Assembly (NCBI RefSeq): GCF_039523755.1
Contig: NZ_BAAAFX010000026.1
Location: 62,001 to 126,000 of the forward strand
DNA: 64,000 bases
From: Tatumella terrea
GTDB taxonomy: Bacteria > Pseudomonadota > Gammaproteobacteria > Enterobacterales > Enterobacteriaceae
Reading direction: 5' to 3'
The position numbers and the translations under genes were made by a program. The notes beneath the pieces were generated by a model. It had not been told where the DNA came from and made no database searches. It saw only the letters and a program-made list of their open reading frames with translations. Positions 1 through 8,414 of this stretch are shown here, piece after piece. The first letter of the stretch is position 1, and every line of letters starts with the position of its first letter.

Positions 1-255
1 CATGGCATCGACTTCCAGTTTCAGCCCCTGATACACAGAGACCATTTCCCGCGCCCAGGAGAGTACCCGTTCGCCTTCCGGCGTGAACCCGGAAAATGTA
101 TTAGTCCGGTTAATCAGAGAAACGCCCAGTTCATGCTCGAGGTTCTTCAGCCGCATGGAAAGTGTCGGCTGACTGACAAAACTGGCTTCGGCGGCCCGGC
201 CAAAATGTTTTTCCTGTTCCAGGTTACACAAATAGACCAGTTGTTTTAAATCCAT
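1..255 (-). CDS. LysR-family transcriptional regulator, N-terminal part (cut by window edge)
   Basis: The first 85 codons of a LysR-type regulator run off the left edge. They start at an ATG (complement of 253-255) and read MDLKQLVYLCNLEQEKHFGR, followed by the typical helix-turn-helix stretch AAEASFVSQPTLSMRLKNLE and an FTPEGERVL linker start. The effector-binding domain lies outside the window. The gene diverges from the YdeP-like oxidoreductase at 451, the usual arrangement for a LysR regulator and its target, so control of that gene is a reasonable inference. The ligand cannot be told from this fragment. Confidence 0.9.
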   Translation of the reverse strand, partial: MDLKQLVYLCNLEQEKHFGRAAEASFVSQPTLSMRLKNLEHELGVSLINRTNTFSGFTPEGERVLSWAREMVSVYQGLKLEVDAM

Positions 256-395
256 GTGCTGTCCTTCCGGTACTAAAGCATCGATCATCTGCGTCGCTGA
301 CTGGCCCCGGGCGCAGCCGGGAGCGTATGAGTTAAGGGTGGCCGCATTTAAGCCAGCTTGCAAGCGGCTCACGATAAACAGGCTCTATCGCTCGT

Positions 396-411
396 TAATT
401 GTAATCAATTA
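396..411. promoter_or_regulatory. 16-bp palindromic site between the lysR and ydeP-like genes
   Basis: The intergenic region carries TAATTG-N4-CAATTA, a perfect 6+6 inverted repeat. It lies 140 bp from the LysR start and 40-85 bp from the two possible starts of the oxidoreductase. LysR regulators usually bind interrupted palindromes of the T-N11-A type between divergent genes, so this is the best operator candidate. The function is inferred. Confidence 0.4.
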
Positions 412-450
412 GACACCACGAAAACATAAAAGCACAATTCTGTTCATATA

Positions 451-2805
451 ATGAGTACAATTATTCAACATCACCTAACGGAAGCGGCATCCACTATGAA
501 ATTTAAACGTCAGATTAAACCGTACCATGCGGCAGCCGGTGGCTGGGGTTCGCTGGAAGCCACGACCCGCTTCGTTTTCGACAGTAAAGCGGCACTTAAG
601 AATATGCGCAACCTGATGCGTATGAATAAAGCCCGCGGGTTTGACTGTCCGGGCTGCGCCTGGGGCGATGATAATAAGAGTACCTTCAGTTTTTGCGAAA
701 ACGGTGCCAAAGCAGTGACCTGGGAAGCTACCCGCCGCACCGTTGACCCTGACTTTTTTGCACAGCATAGCGTCAGCCGCCTGTATGCCGAAAGCGACTA
801 TTTTCTGGAATATCAGGGAAGGTTAACCCACCCGCTCTCTTATAACCCGGAGACCGACCATTATGAACCCGTCAGCTGGGAAGACGCCTTTACTCTGATT
901 GCTCAACATATTCATGCCATGGATAATCCGAACCAGATTGAGCTATATACCTCCGGGCGCGCCAGTAATGAAGCCTCATGGTTATATCAGTTATTTGGCC
1001 GCATGCTGGGCACCAATAATTTCCCTGACTGCTCCAATATGTGTCATGAAGCCAGCGGTACCGGTCTGAAACGGAGTATTGGTGTCGGTAAAGGCACTAT
1101 CCGGCTGGATGATTTTGACAGTGCGGATGCTATTTTTGTTTTCGGACAGAACCCCGGCACCAACCATCCGCGTATGCTGCACAGCTTACGTCATGCCGCC
1201 GATCACGGGGCTAAGATCGTCACCTTTAATACACTACGTGAACGTGGCCTTGAACGGTTTGCCGACCCGCAGAATCCGCTGGAAGTGGTGACCCCGATGG
1301 CCGGGAAGATCAGTTCGTCTTATTACCAGCCCCGTCTCGGCGGCGATATGGCGGCCGTGCGCGGGATGGTAAAAGCCCTGCTGGAAGAGCATCGCCGCCA
1401 GCTGGCGCAGGGTGGTCAGGGAATTTTCGATATGCAGTTCATCAGTGAACACACCCACGGGGTGGAAGCCTATCTGGCGGCGGTGGATGCGACCGGCTGG
1501 GAGATGATTATTGCCGGGTCCGGCCTTTCCGAAGAGGAGCTGCGCCAGGCGGCGGCTATCTATCAGCACTCAGAACGGGTGATTTGTACCTGGGCGATGG
1601 GCATCACTCAGCATAAACATTCGGTCGATACTGTACGTGAGATGGCCAACCTGCAACTGTTGTTCGGCCAGCTCGGGAAAAAAGGGGCCGGCCTGTGTCC
1701 GGTACGCGGGCACAGTAATGTGCAGGGAAACCGGACCATGGGCATCGACGAAAAGCCCGGAGCCCCGTTTCTGGACGCGCTGGGCGCGCATTTCGGTTTC
1801 GAACCGCCGCGCCGCGCCGGGCATAGCACCGTGGAAGCCATCGAAGCCATGCTGCGTGATGAAATTCGTGTACTGATCACCCTCGGCGGAAACCTGGCGG
1901 CGGCGGCACCGGACTCCCCGCGCACCGAAGAAGCGATCCAACGCTGCGGTCTGACCGTACATATCAGTACCAAGCTGAACCGCACACACCTGGTCCCGGG
2001 CTATGAGAACAGCCTGATATTACCGACCCTGGGCCGTACCGAACGGGATATGCAGCGCAGCGGCTCTCAGTTTATTACGGTTGAGGATTCTTTCAGCATG
2101 GTCCATGCCTCTGAAGGGGTCGGTATTCCGTTGTCAGAGCATCAGCGTTCCGAAACCGCCATCGTGGCCGGGATAGCCAATGCCGTGCTCGGCAGAGAGA
2201 AAGCCGACTGGCAAGGCATGGCCGACGACTACTCGATTATCCGTGACCATATTGCCGCCACCCTGCCGGGTTTTGACGATTTTAATCAGAAATGCGAGCA
2301 ACCCGGCGGATTCTATCTGGGGAATGCCGCTGCCCGGCATGTGTTCGGGACCCCGTCGGGGAAAGCCGAATTCAGTGCTGCCCCTCTGCCGGGAACACTG
2401 TTCCCGCAGCTTGGCGACGCGACGGTGCCTTTTGTTTTACAGACACTCCGTTCTCATGACCAGTACAACACCACCATCTATGGGCTGGATGATCGCTATC
2501 GGGGGGTTTACGGCCAGCGCAGGGTGGTATTTATTCATCCGGAAGATATGGCTGAACAAGGGATGCACGAAGGCGACCAGGTGGATATCGAAACCCTGTG
2601 GAATGATGGCATTACCCGGCAGGTGCACGGTTTTGTGCTGGTGCCCTATAACATCCCCCGCGGTAACCTGGCGGCGTATTATCCGGAGACGAACCCGCTG
2701 GTCCCGTTATCCAGTTACGGGGATGACAGCGGTACGCCAACCTCTAAGTCGATACCGGTGAAACTGGCCCTCACCCGGCAGCAGCCGTCATTACGTATCG
2801 CCTGA
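451..2805 (+). CDS. ydeP: FdhF/YdeP family molybdopterin oxidoreductase
   Basis: A 784-aa protein of the formate-dehydrogenase-like molybdopterin family, closest in recalled sequence to E. coli YdeP (about 760 aa), which is linked to acid resistance. Visible family marks are CPGCAW at residues 66-71, NNFPDCSNMCHE, GQNPGTNHPRM, the molybdopterin-binding RGHSNVQGNRTMG and the C-terminal TLRSHDQYNTTIYG. The N-terminal CxxC pair is too short to be a normal 4Fe-4S Cys set. The substrate is unknown. The true start may be the ATG at 496 (769 aa, MKFKRQIKPYHAAAGGWG), which has GGAAG 11 bp upstream; the 451 start has no clear ribosome binding site. It diverges from a LysR gene and is followed by a terminator, so it looks monocistronic. 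Confidence 0.88.
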   Translation: MSTIIQHHLTEAASTMKFKRQIKPYHAAAGGWGSLEATTRFVFDSKAALKNMRNLMRMNKARGFDCPGCAWGDDNKSTFSFCENGAKAVTWEATRRTVDPDFFAQHSVSRLYAESDYFLEYQGRLTHPLSYNPETDHYEPVSWEDAFTLIAQHIHAMDNPNQIELYTSGRASNEASWLYQLFGRMLGTNNFPDCSNMCHEASGTGLKRSIGVGKGTIRLDDFDSADAIFVFGQNPGTNHPRMLHSLRHAADHGAKIVTFNTLRERGLERFADPQNPLEVVTPMAGKISSSYYQPRLGGDMAAVRGMVKALLEEHRRQLAQGGQGIFDMQFISEHTHGVEAYLAAVDATGWEMIIAGSGLSEEELRQAAAIYQHSERVICTWAMGITQHKHSVDTVREMANLQLLFGQLGKKGAGLCPVRGHSNVQGNRTMGIDEKPGAPFLDALGAHFGFEPPRRAGHSTVEAIEAMLRDEIRVLITLGGNLAAAAPDSPRTEEAIQRCGLTVHISTKLNRTHLVPGYENSLILPTLGRTERDMQRSGSQFITVEDSFSMVHASEGVGIPLSEHQRSETAIVAGIANAVLGREKADWQGMADDYSIIRDHIAATLPGFDDFNQKCEQPGGFYLGNAAARHVFGTPSGKAEFSAAPLPGTLFPQLGDATVPFVLQTLRSHDQYNTTIYGLDDRYRGVYGQRRVVFIHPEDMAEQGMHEGDQVDIETLWNDGITRQVHGFVLVPYNIPRGNLAAYYPETNPLVPLSSYGDDSGTPTSKSIPVKLALTRQQPSLRIA

Positions 2806-2820
2806 GGAAAAATCACGCAG

Positions 2821-2851
2821 AAAAGCCGGGGGATGAGTCCGGCTTTTTTTA
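2821..2851 (+). terminator. Rho-independent terminator of the ydeP-like gene
   Basis: AAAAGCCGG, an 8-nt loop, then CCGGCTTTTTTT: a GC-rich stem followed by a T run, 16 bp after the oxidoreductase stop codon. Confidence 0.9.
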
Positions 2852-2933
2852 TCTTTCTCGGTTTGGCTATTGCCCGGCAGCGATGATTCGCGTAAAACTG
2901 TCAGCCGCTGTTAGGCCACGAAACTATAAAATT

Positions 2934-4868
2934 ATGTTCCAGGATAACCCGCTGCTGTCGCAGCTGAAAGAAACACTTCATGCACAAACTCCCCGCGCGG
3001 AAGGTGTGGTAAAAGGTACCGATAAAGGCTTTGGCTTCCTGGAAGTCGATGCCCAGAAAAGTTACTTTATTCCGCCGCCGCAGATGAAAAAAGTGATGCA
3101 TGGCGACCGTGTGGTTGCTGTCATCCAGACCAATAACGGAAAAGAAAGTGCCGAACCGGAAACCCTGGTGGAGCCCTTCCTGAGCCGTTTTGTCGGTCGC
3201 GTCCAGAAAAAAGATGACCGGTTATCGATTATTCCCGATCATCCGCTGCTGAAAGATGCCATTTCCTGCCGGCCCGCCCGTCACCTGGAACATGAATTTC
3301 AGGCCGGAGACTGGGCGGTGGCTGAGATGCGTCGTCACCCGTTAAAAGGTGACCGTAGTTTTTATGCCGAACTGACCGGGTTTATTACCTTCGCTGAGGA
3401 TCATCTGGCCCCGTGGTGGGTGACACTGTCACGCCACAATCTGGAACGTGAAGCGCCGGACGTTGGCTTCGGTGAGATGCTCGATGAACAGTTGACCCGT
3501 GAAGATCTTACCGCGCTGGAATTTATCACCATCGATAGTGCCAGTACGGAAGATATGGACGACGCCCTGTACACCGAAGAACTCCCGGACGGTAAGCTTC
3601 GTCTGACGGTGGCCATTGCCGACCCCACCGCCTACGTCCCGCAAGGCAGTGAGCTGGATAAACTTGCCGCACAGCGCGCATTTACCAACTATCTGCCGGG
3701 CTTTAACATTCCGATGCTGCCACGTGAGCTGTCTGATGATGTCTGCTCACTGCGTCCCGGCGTACGCCGCCCGGTACTGGCCTGTCATATCGTTATTGAT
3801 AAAGACGGTACACCGGAAGCGGAGACCCGTTTCTTTGCCGCATGGATCGAATCAAAAGCCAAACTGGCTTATGACGATGTTTCCGACTGGCTGGAAAATA
3901 GCGGTGACTGGCAGCCTGCCAGCGATGCGATAGCTCAGCAGATCACCCTGCTGCAACGTTTTTGCCTGGCCCGTAATGAATGGCGCCGTAAGCATGCCCT
4001 GGTATTCAAAGACCGTCCGGATTACCGCTTTATTCTGGGTGAGAAAGGCGAAGTACTGAAAATCGTTGCAGAGCCACGCCGCATTGCTAACCGCATGATC
4101 GAAGAAGCGATGATCACCGCCAATATCTGCGCGGCTAACGTGCTGGGTGAGGCGCTGGGCTTTGGTATCTACAATGTCCATGCGGGCTTTGATGAAGCAA
4201 ATGCCGAACAGGTGACCGGGGTTCTTGCGGGTCATGGCATTACGGTCGATCCTAAAGAGATCGCGACCCTGGAAGGCTTTAAGGTGATGCGTCGTGAGCT
4301 GGACAGTATGCCGACCCAGTATCTGGATAGCCGCATCCGTCGCTTCCAGTCATTCGCCGAAATCAGCACCAAACCAGGCCCCCATTTCGGTCTGGGGCTG
4401 GAAGCCTATGCCACCTGGACCTCGCCTATCCGTAAATATGGTGACATGATCAACCATCGTTTACTGAAGGCGATTATTCTGGGCCAGCAGGCTGAATTGC
4501 CGGCAGAAGAGCTGACCACCATTATGGGTGAGCGTCGCCGTCTGAATCGCATGGCGGAACGGGATGTCGGGGACTGGTTATATGCCCGTTATCTGGCCCC
4601 CTATGCCGGTACCGACCAGAAGTTTGCGGCAGAAATCATTGATATTTCGCGCGGCGGTATGCGTGTCCGTCTGACGGACATTGGTGCCGTAGCCTTTATC
4701 CCGGCGCCGTTTATCCATAGTGTGCGGGATGAACTGGTGTGCAGCCAGGATAGCGGCACCGTACAAATCAAGGGTGAAGAGCGCTATCGCGTGACAGATC
4801 TTATTGAAGTCACCATTGCAGAAGTCCGTATGGAAAACCGCAATGTAGTCGCCCGTCCGGTCGTCTGA
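2934..4868 (+). CDS. rnb: Exoribonuclease II (RNase II)
   Basis: Processive 3'-5' exoribonuclease that degrades single-stranded mRNA. From the ATG at 2934 the protein is 644 aa, the same length as E. coli RNase II, and begins MFQDNPLLSQLKETLHAQTP. The reading frame is open to 2883, but those 17 codons are not part of the conserved protein. An N-terminal cold-shock fold (EGVVKGTDKGFGFLEVD) is followed by the RNB domain with the metal-binding acidic motif TIDSASTEDMDDAL, then YLPGFNIPMLPRELSDD and EAYATWTSPIRKYGDMINHR, and a C-terminal S1 domain (RFAAEI-like segment to IAEVRMENRNV). A strong terminator follows, so the gene is transcribed alone or ends its unit. Confidence 0.97.
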   Translation: MFQDNPLLSQLKETLHAQTPRAEGVVKGTDKGFGFLEVDAQKSYFIPPPQMKKVMHGDRVVAVIQTNNGKESAEPETLVEPFLSRFVGRVQKKDDRLSIIPDHPLLKDAISCRPARHLEHEFQAGDWAVAEMRRHPLKGDRSFYAELTGFITFAEDHLAPWWVTLSRHNLEREAPDVGFGEMLDEQLTREDLTALEFITIDSASTEDMDDALYTEELPDGKLRLTVAIADPTAYVPQGSELDKLAAQRAFTNYLPGFNIPMLPRELSDDVCSLRPGVRRPVLACHIVIDKDGTPEAETRFFAAWIESKAKLAYDDVSDWLENSGDWQPASDAIAQQITLLQRFCLARNEWRRKHALVFKDRPDYRFILGEKGEVLKIVAEPRRIANRMIEEAMITANICAANVLGEALGFGIYNVHAGFDEANAEQVTGVLAGHGITVDPKEIATLEGFKVMRRELDSMPTQYLDSRIRRFQSFAEISTKPGPHFGLGLEAYATWTSPIRKYGDMINHRLLKAIILGQQAELPAEELTTIMGERRRLNRMAERDVGDWLYARYLAPYAGTDQKFAAEIIDISRGGMRVRLTDIGAVAFIPAPFIHSVRDELVCSQDSGTVQIKGEERYRVTDLIEVTIAEVRMENRNVVARPVV

Positions 4869-4875
4869 TGACCGC

Positions 4876-4910
4876 AGCATACTCCCTGCGGGGAGTATGC
4901 TCTTTTCTTC
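4876..4910 (+). terminator. Rho-independent terminator of rnb
   Basis: AGCATACTCCC, loop TGCG, GGGAGTATGCT, then CTTTTCTT: an 11-bp perfect stem directly behind the rnb stop codon. Confidence 0.92.
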
Positions 4911-5293
4911 TTTGCTCCCTGTCTCTGACCGTTAACGGCCCTGCCGTGACTTCCTCGATGTTGCCTTTTACTGTGATTCTCCTTAACAGTTTACCGCGTT
5001 GCTGGCCCACCCGGCGGTTAAAAGACCGGCAAGGCATGACTGCGGATCTCAATGGGGCCGCTGAATGACGGCCGGGAAGCCCCGACGCCTCCGAAAAGCA
5101 GACCTTCACCAGTATTTGCAAAAAGATTCAGAATATTCACGCTATTCCTGTCCGCAGTTTTCGCTGTACTCTCTCAGTCATCGGCTGCCGGACGGCCGTC
5201 ATCCCTGCGACGGGCCGTTATCCGGTCCATCACAGGTTACAAGATTTTAGTCGTTTTATTCGCCGTCAACGGCAATAAACTGAGGAGCTGACC
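4911..5293. other. Gap rnb-osmB, 383 bp: osmB control region
   Basis: Short open frames here have no start signals or recognisable protein content and are treated as noise. The gap ends in the osmB ribosome binding site (AGGAG at 5283-5287) and contains an RcsB-box-like sequence at 5128-5141. No second gene is supported. Confidence 0.6.
5128..5141 (+). promoter_or_regulatory. Candidate RcsB box upstream of osmB
   Basis: TCAGAATATTCACG matches 11 of 14 positions of the recalled RcsB consensus (TAAGAATATTCCTA-like). It lies about 150 bp before the osmB start. osmB of E. coli is a known target of the Rcs phosphorelay, so the position makes sense. Binding is not proven. Confidence 0.45.
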
Positions 5294-5509
5294 GTGATCA
5301 TCACAAAAAAAACGATAACGTCGATGATTGTTATCACACTGCTGGTCGGAAGTGTTACCGGATGTTCTAACTGGTCAAAACGGGACAGACATACCGCTCT
5401 GGGCGCCGGGATCGGCGCTATCGGCGGGAATATACTGACGGGCGGGAGTACTCTGGGGACCTTAGGGGGTGCAGCCGTAGGTGGCGTTGTCGGCCATCAG
5501 ACGCACTGA
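5294..5509 (+). CDS. osmB: Osmotically inducible lipoprotein OsmB
   Basis: A 71-aa outer-membrane lipoprotein made under osmotic stress and in stationary phase. It starts at GTG 5294 with AGGAG 6 bp upstream. A hydrophobic signal peptide ends in the lipobox VTGC, with Cys 24 as the lipidated residue, followed by SNWSKRDRHTALGAGIGAIG and a glycine-rich tail GGAAVGGVVGHQ, almost as in E. coli OsmB (72 aa). The glycine zipper suggests membrane association. It is followed by a bidirectional terminator shared with convergent yciH. The molecular role is not established in any species as far as I recall. Confidence 0.95.
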   Translation: MIITKKTITSMIVITLLVGSVTGCSNWSKRDRHTALGAGIGAIGGNILTGGSTLGTLGGAAVGGVVGHQTH

Positions 5510-5520
5510 ACCAATGCGGA

Positions 5521-5547
5521 AAAAGGGCCAGTCATGGCCCTTTTTTT
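5521..5547. terminator. Bidirectional terminator between osmB and yciH
   Basis: AAAAAGGGCCA, loop GTCA, TGGCCCTTTTTTT: a symmetric stem with an A run on one side and a T run on the other. It can stop transcription of both convergent genes. Confidence 0.92.
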
Positions 5548-5559
5548 ATGGCAGAGAGA

Positions 5560-5880
5560 TCAGCCACCGGCGAGTTTTACTGTTAACCCTTTGGCTTCCA
5601 GCAGCGATTTCAGTAAATCGCGCTTATCCCCCTGAATTTCGATATCGCCTTCTTTGACCGCGCCCCCGCACCCGCATTTCTTCTTCAGTTCTGCGGCGAG
5701 TTTAGCCAGTTCGGCATCCGGCAAATCCAGGCCGGTAATAATGCATACTCCTTTGCCTTTACGGCCACTGGTCTGACGCTGGATCCTGACAATACCGTCC
5801 CCTTTAGGGCGCTCTGTCACTGCTTCAGCCGGCCTGATACGTCCGCTCTCCGTGGAATACACCAGATTATCCCGGGCCAT
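5560..5880 (-). CDS. yciH: SUI1/eIF1-like translation factor YciH
   Basis: A 106-aa protein of the eIF1/SUI1 family; E. coli YciH (108 aa) influences initiation fidelity and represses translation of some stress mRNAs. The SUI1 core is visible as GKGVCIITGLDLPDAELAKL then KKKCGCGGAVKEGDIEIQGD. Its ATG overlaps the last base of the pyrF stop codon (TAATG), so the two are cotranscribed and probably translationally coupled, the same pair as in E. coli. Confidence 0.96.
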   Translation of the reverse strand: MARDNLVYSTESGRIRPAEAVTERPKGDGIVRIQRQTSGRKGKGVCIITGLDLPDAELAKLAAELKKKCGCGGAVKEGDIEIQGDKRDLLKSLLEAKGLTVKLAGG

Positions 5881-6602
5881 TATACCCCCTGTAAAGATTG
5901 CAGAATCGATGCCAGCGCCGCCGCCGGGTCGGCGGCCTGAGTAATCGGACGCCCTATTACCATATAGTCTACCCCGGCCTGCTTAGCCTGTGGCGGGGTC
6001 ATGATGCGGCGCTGATCCTGTGCGGCACTGCCTTCGGGGCGAATCCCCGGTGTCACCAGAGCAAAATCATGCCCCAGCTGCTGTCGGAAACTGACCGCTT
6101 CATGTGCAGAACAGACCACACCATCCAGGCCACATTCTTTGGTCAGTCCCGCCAGATGCAGTGCATGCGCGGCAGGGGTTCGATCTATACCGATATCGCG
6201 TAAATCACTGGCTTCCATACTGGTTAAAACGGTCACCGCAATCAGCAGTGGCGCATCGTTGCCCATCGGGATCAGGGCTTCACGCGCAGCATTCATCATT
6301 CTTGCCCCGCCACTGGCGTGCACATTAACCATCCAGACGCCAAGGTCGGCTGCCGCAGCGACGGCATGGGCGACGGTGTTCGGAATATCGTGAAATTTAA
6401 GATCGAGGAAAACATCGAATCCCCGTGATTGCAGGGTCTTTACCCATTCCGGCCCGAAACGGGTAAACATCTCTTTACCCACTTTCAGCCGGCAGCGTTG
6501 CGGGTCGATAAGGTCTGTCAGCGCTAATGCCCGATTGATATCGTCAAAGTCGAGTGCAACCAGCACCGGTGAAGTAACAGAAGATGGCGATACAGCAGTC
6601 AT
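5880..6602 (-). CDS. pyrF: Orotidine 5'-phosphate decarboxylase
   Basis: Last step of de novo UMP synthesis: OMP to UMP plus CO2 in the cytoplasm. The 240-aa protein (E. coli 245) shows the catalytic Asp-Lys-Asp network in DLKFHDIPNT (D67, K69, D72) and the phosphate-binding loop IGRPIT near the C-terminus. In E. coli pyrF lies downstream of lapAB. Here 180 bp and a terminator after lapB separate them, so pyrF-yciH probably has its own promoter in 6603-6752. Confidence 0.97.
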   Translation of the reverse strand: MTAVSPSSVTSPVLVALDFDDINRALALTDLIDPQRCRLKVGKEMFTRFGPEWVKTLQSRGFDVFLDLKFHDIPNTVAHAVAAAADLGVWMVNVHASGGARMMNAAREALIPMGNDAPLLIAVTVLTSMEASDLRDIGIDRTPAAHALHLAGLTKECGLDGVVCSAHEAVSFRQQLGHDFALVTPGIRPEGSAAQDQRRIMTPPQAKQAGVDYMVIGRPITQAADPAAALASILQSLQGV

Positions 6603-6752
6603 GGCAGTTTTCCTTTAAATAACAAAAGAGCATCGGGCTTGGCTGATAAACGGCGCTTATTCTACCTGCCTGACTTTCGTTGTCACCTTTTTTGCACGGT
6701 GCCGCGGGCTAAGTATTAACAACCCAGTGTATGTTGTAACTAAAAGTCAGAT

Positions 6753-6776
6753 CAAAAAACAGAGCCTGCGCTCTGT
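6753..6776 (-). terminator. Rho-independent terminator after lapB
   Basis: On the minus strand ACAGAGC, a 4-nt loop, GCTCTGT, then TTTTT. It sits 7 bp after the lapB stop codon and before pyrF, separating lapAB from pyrF-yciH. Confidence 0.85.
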
Positions 6777-6782
6777 CCGGGG

Positions 6783-7952
6783 TTATTGTCCGTCCAGGCC
6801 GCGGATCGGTTTAACCGAAGCCCAGGTGCGGCATGAAGGGCAATGCCAGTAGATGGCATGGGCGGTAAAACCACATTTTTCGCACCGGTAACGCGGTCGG
6901 GTGCGGATCTGCTCGCCGACCATATTACGCAGCACCGCCAGGCTCTGTTTCGCCCGCCCGTCTTCAGCATCCTGCAGATAATAGTTGATCAGACGATGGA
7001 AACCACGTGTGGTCGGATGCTGGTCCAGTTGCTTCATCAGGAACAGCTGTGCCGGTTCAGTGCCTTCGGTCGAATCGATGATATCGGCCAGATAAAGCTC
7101 CGCAGAGTTCCCGGTGTTTGCGGCGACACAGCGTTGCAAAAACTCCACCCACTGGGCCGGCGTATTCAGACGTTGATAACATCCTTCCAGCAGTGGCAGA
7201 ACTTCACTAACGAATTCAGGGTCCTGCTGCAGTACACGTTGCATGCTCTGTACAGCTTTCTGGTCATCCCCTTTTTCGATAAAGATCCGTCCCATCATGA
7301 TTGAGATCCGGGCGCAGTTTTTATCGGCAGATTCCCCTTTTTTCAGCAGGCTGAGCGCCTTATCCAAATCGTCGCTGCTCATCGCCTGCAGAGCCAGCTC
7401 ACAATACAGATGCGCAATAACCCGCTTCTGCTTATCCTGCCCCAACCGCACCAGCCGCTCAGCGGTATCGATCGCCTGACTCCAGTCACTGGTCAGCTGA
7501 TAGATCTGTAATAACTGTGTGAGGGCACCTTCGCGGAAATCGGTCTCATCCGTGAGCTGGGCAAACATATCCTCGGCGCGGTCATAAAGGCCGGCCGCCA
7601 GATAGTCCCGGCCCAGCTGCTGAACCGCCAGCAAACGCTGATCGTAGTCCAGAGACGTACTTTCCATTAAGGACTGGTGGATACGGATCGCCCGGTCCAC
7701 TTCCCCGCGGGAACGAAACAGATTACCCAGCGTCAGATGCGCTTCTATCGCCCCGCTATCCTCTTTAAGCATATCCAGGAACAGGTCGACCGCTTTATCC
7801 TGCTGATTTGAAAGTAAAAAGTTTACGCCGGTCACGTAGTCCCGGGAAAGGCGATTGGCTCCCTGTTGTTTGTCCTGATGCGCGCTACGCCGTCCCATGT
7901 ACCAGCCATAGGCCGCTGCAACAGGCAATAACAGAAACAACAATTCGAGCAT
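6783..7952 (-). CDS. lapB: LPS assembly protein B (TPR protein)
   Basis: A 389-aa inner-membrane protein (YciM) that guides FtsH-mediated turnover of LpxC and so limits lipopolysaccharide synthesis. It has an N-terminal membrane anchor (MLELLFLLLPVAAAYGWYMG), about nine TPR helices in the cytoplasm (for example EAHLTLGNLFRSRGEVDRAI and LLKKGESADKNCARISIMMG), and a C-terminal rubredoxin-like metal site CEKCGF...CPSC. Length equals E. coli LapB. It lies 6 bp downstream of lapA in the same transcription unit. Confidence 0.97.
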   Translation of the reverse strand: MLELLFLLLPVAAAYGWYMGRRSAHQDKQQGANRLSRDYVTGVNFLLSNQQDKAVDLFLDMLKEDSGAIEAHLTLGNLFRSRGEVDRAIRIHQSLMESTSLDYDQRLLAVQQLGRDYLAAGLYDRAEDMFAQLTDETDFREGALTQLLQIYQLTSDWSQAIDTAERLVRLGQDKQKRVIAHLYCELALQAMSSDDLDKALSLLKKGESADKNCARISIMMGRIFIEKGDDQKAVQSMQRVLQQDPEFVSEVLPLLEGCYQRLNTPAQWVEFLQRCVAANTGNSAELYLADIIDSTEGTEPAQLFLMKQLDQHPTTRGFHRLINYYLQDAEDGRAKQSLAVLRNMVGEQIRTRPRYRCEKCGFTAHAIYWHCPSCRTWASVKPIRGLDGQ

Positions 7953-7958
7953 AGCCGA

Positions 7959-8267
7959 TTATTCCTTCACCACGGATTTATCCCTGGCTGTGGTGACAGA
8001 AGTGGCCGGGGTAAATTGCGTCTCAAGACGCTTAATCTTACGCCGGGCGTGTGATAATGCCAGACGCATCCGCAGCCAGAACAAGCCGCAGATCACCCAC
8101 CCGAGAATAAAACCGGCACCAAATAGCGTTGCCAGCAGCGTAGAAATACGGAAATCGCCCTGAGCGAGCAGATAGTTAAAGGTCACTATCTGATCATTTT
8201 TGGCTCCCAGGGTAATGGAGATGATAAAAATGACCAGTACGACTAAAAAAATCAGTAAATATTTCAC
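7959..8267 (-). CDS. lapA: LPS assembly protein A
   Basis: A 102-aa inner-membrane protein (YciS) with two transmembrane helices, KYLLIFLVVLVIFIISITLG and the FGAGFILGWVICGLFWLRMR segment, and a charged C-terminal tail. The start is a GTG at 8267 with AGGA 6 bp upstream, matching the E. coli start MKYLLIF. An upstream in-frame ATG at 8357 would add 30 residues absent from the family. It partners LapB in the LpxC control system. In E. coli this operon is heat-shock inducible; no sigma-32 promoter was identified here. Confidence 0.93.
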   Translation of the reverse strand: MKYLLIFLVVLVIFIISITLGAKNDQIVTFNYLLAQGDFRISTLLATLFGAGFILGWVICGLFWLRMRLALSHARRKIKRLETQFTPATSVTTARDKSVVKE

Positions 8268-8414
8268 AATGCATCCTGTTATCGTCTTCTTTTTCTCATC
8301 AGCCGTAAAAACAGCGACGCCCGACCGACGGAAAGTACTCCGGGTTAACCGCATCATTCTATTATGGGGATGCTGGCTGTATTTACAATATTACTTTTCT
8401 CTTAGTCACATAAA

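Noticed and set aside
1570..1989. 139-aa and 125-aa antisense frames inside the ydeP-like gene
   Set aside because: They are shadows of GC-rich codon usage in the sense gene, with no ribosome binding site or family signal.
4868..5291. Overlapping frames of 66-103 aa between rnb and osmB
   Set aside because: They overlap one another, include the rnb terminator and lack start signals.
6843..7304. 153-aa frame antisense to lapB
   Set aside because: Codon-bias shadow; lapB is intact on the other strand.
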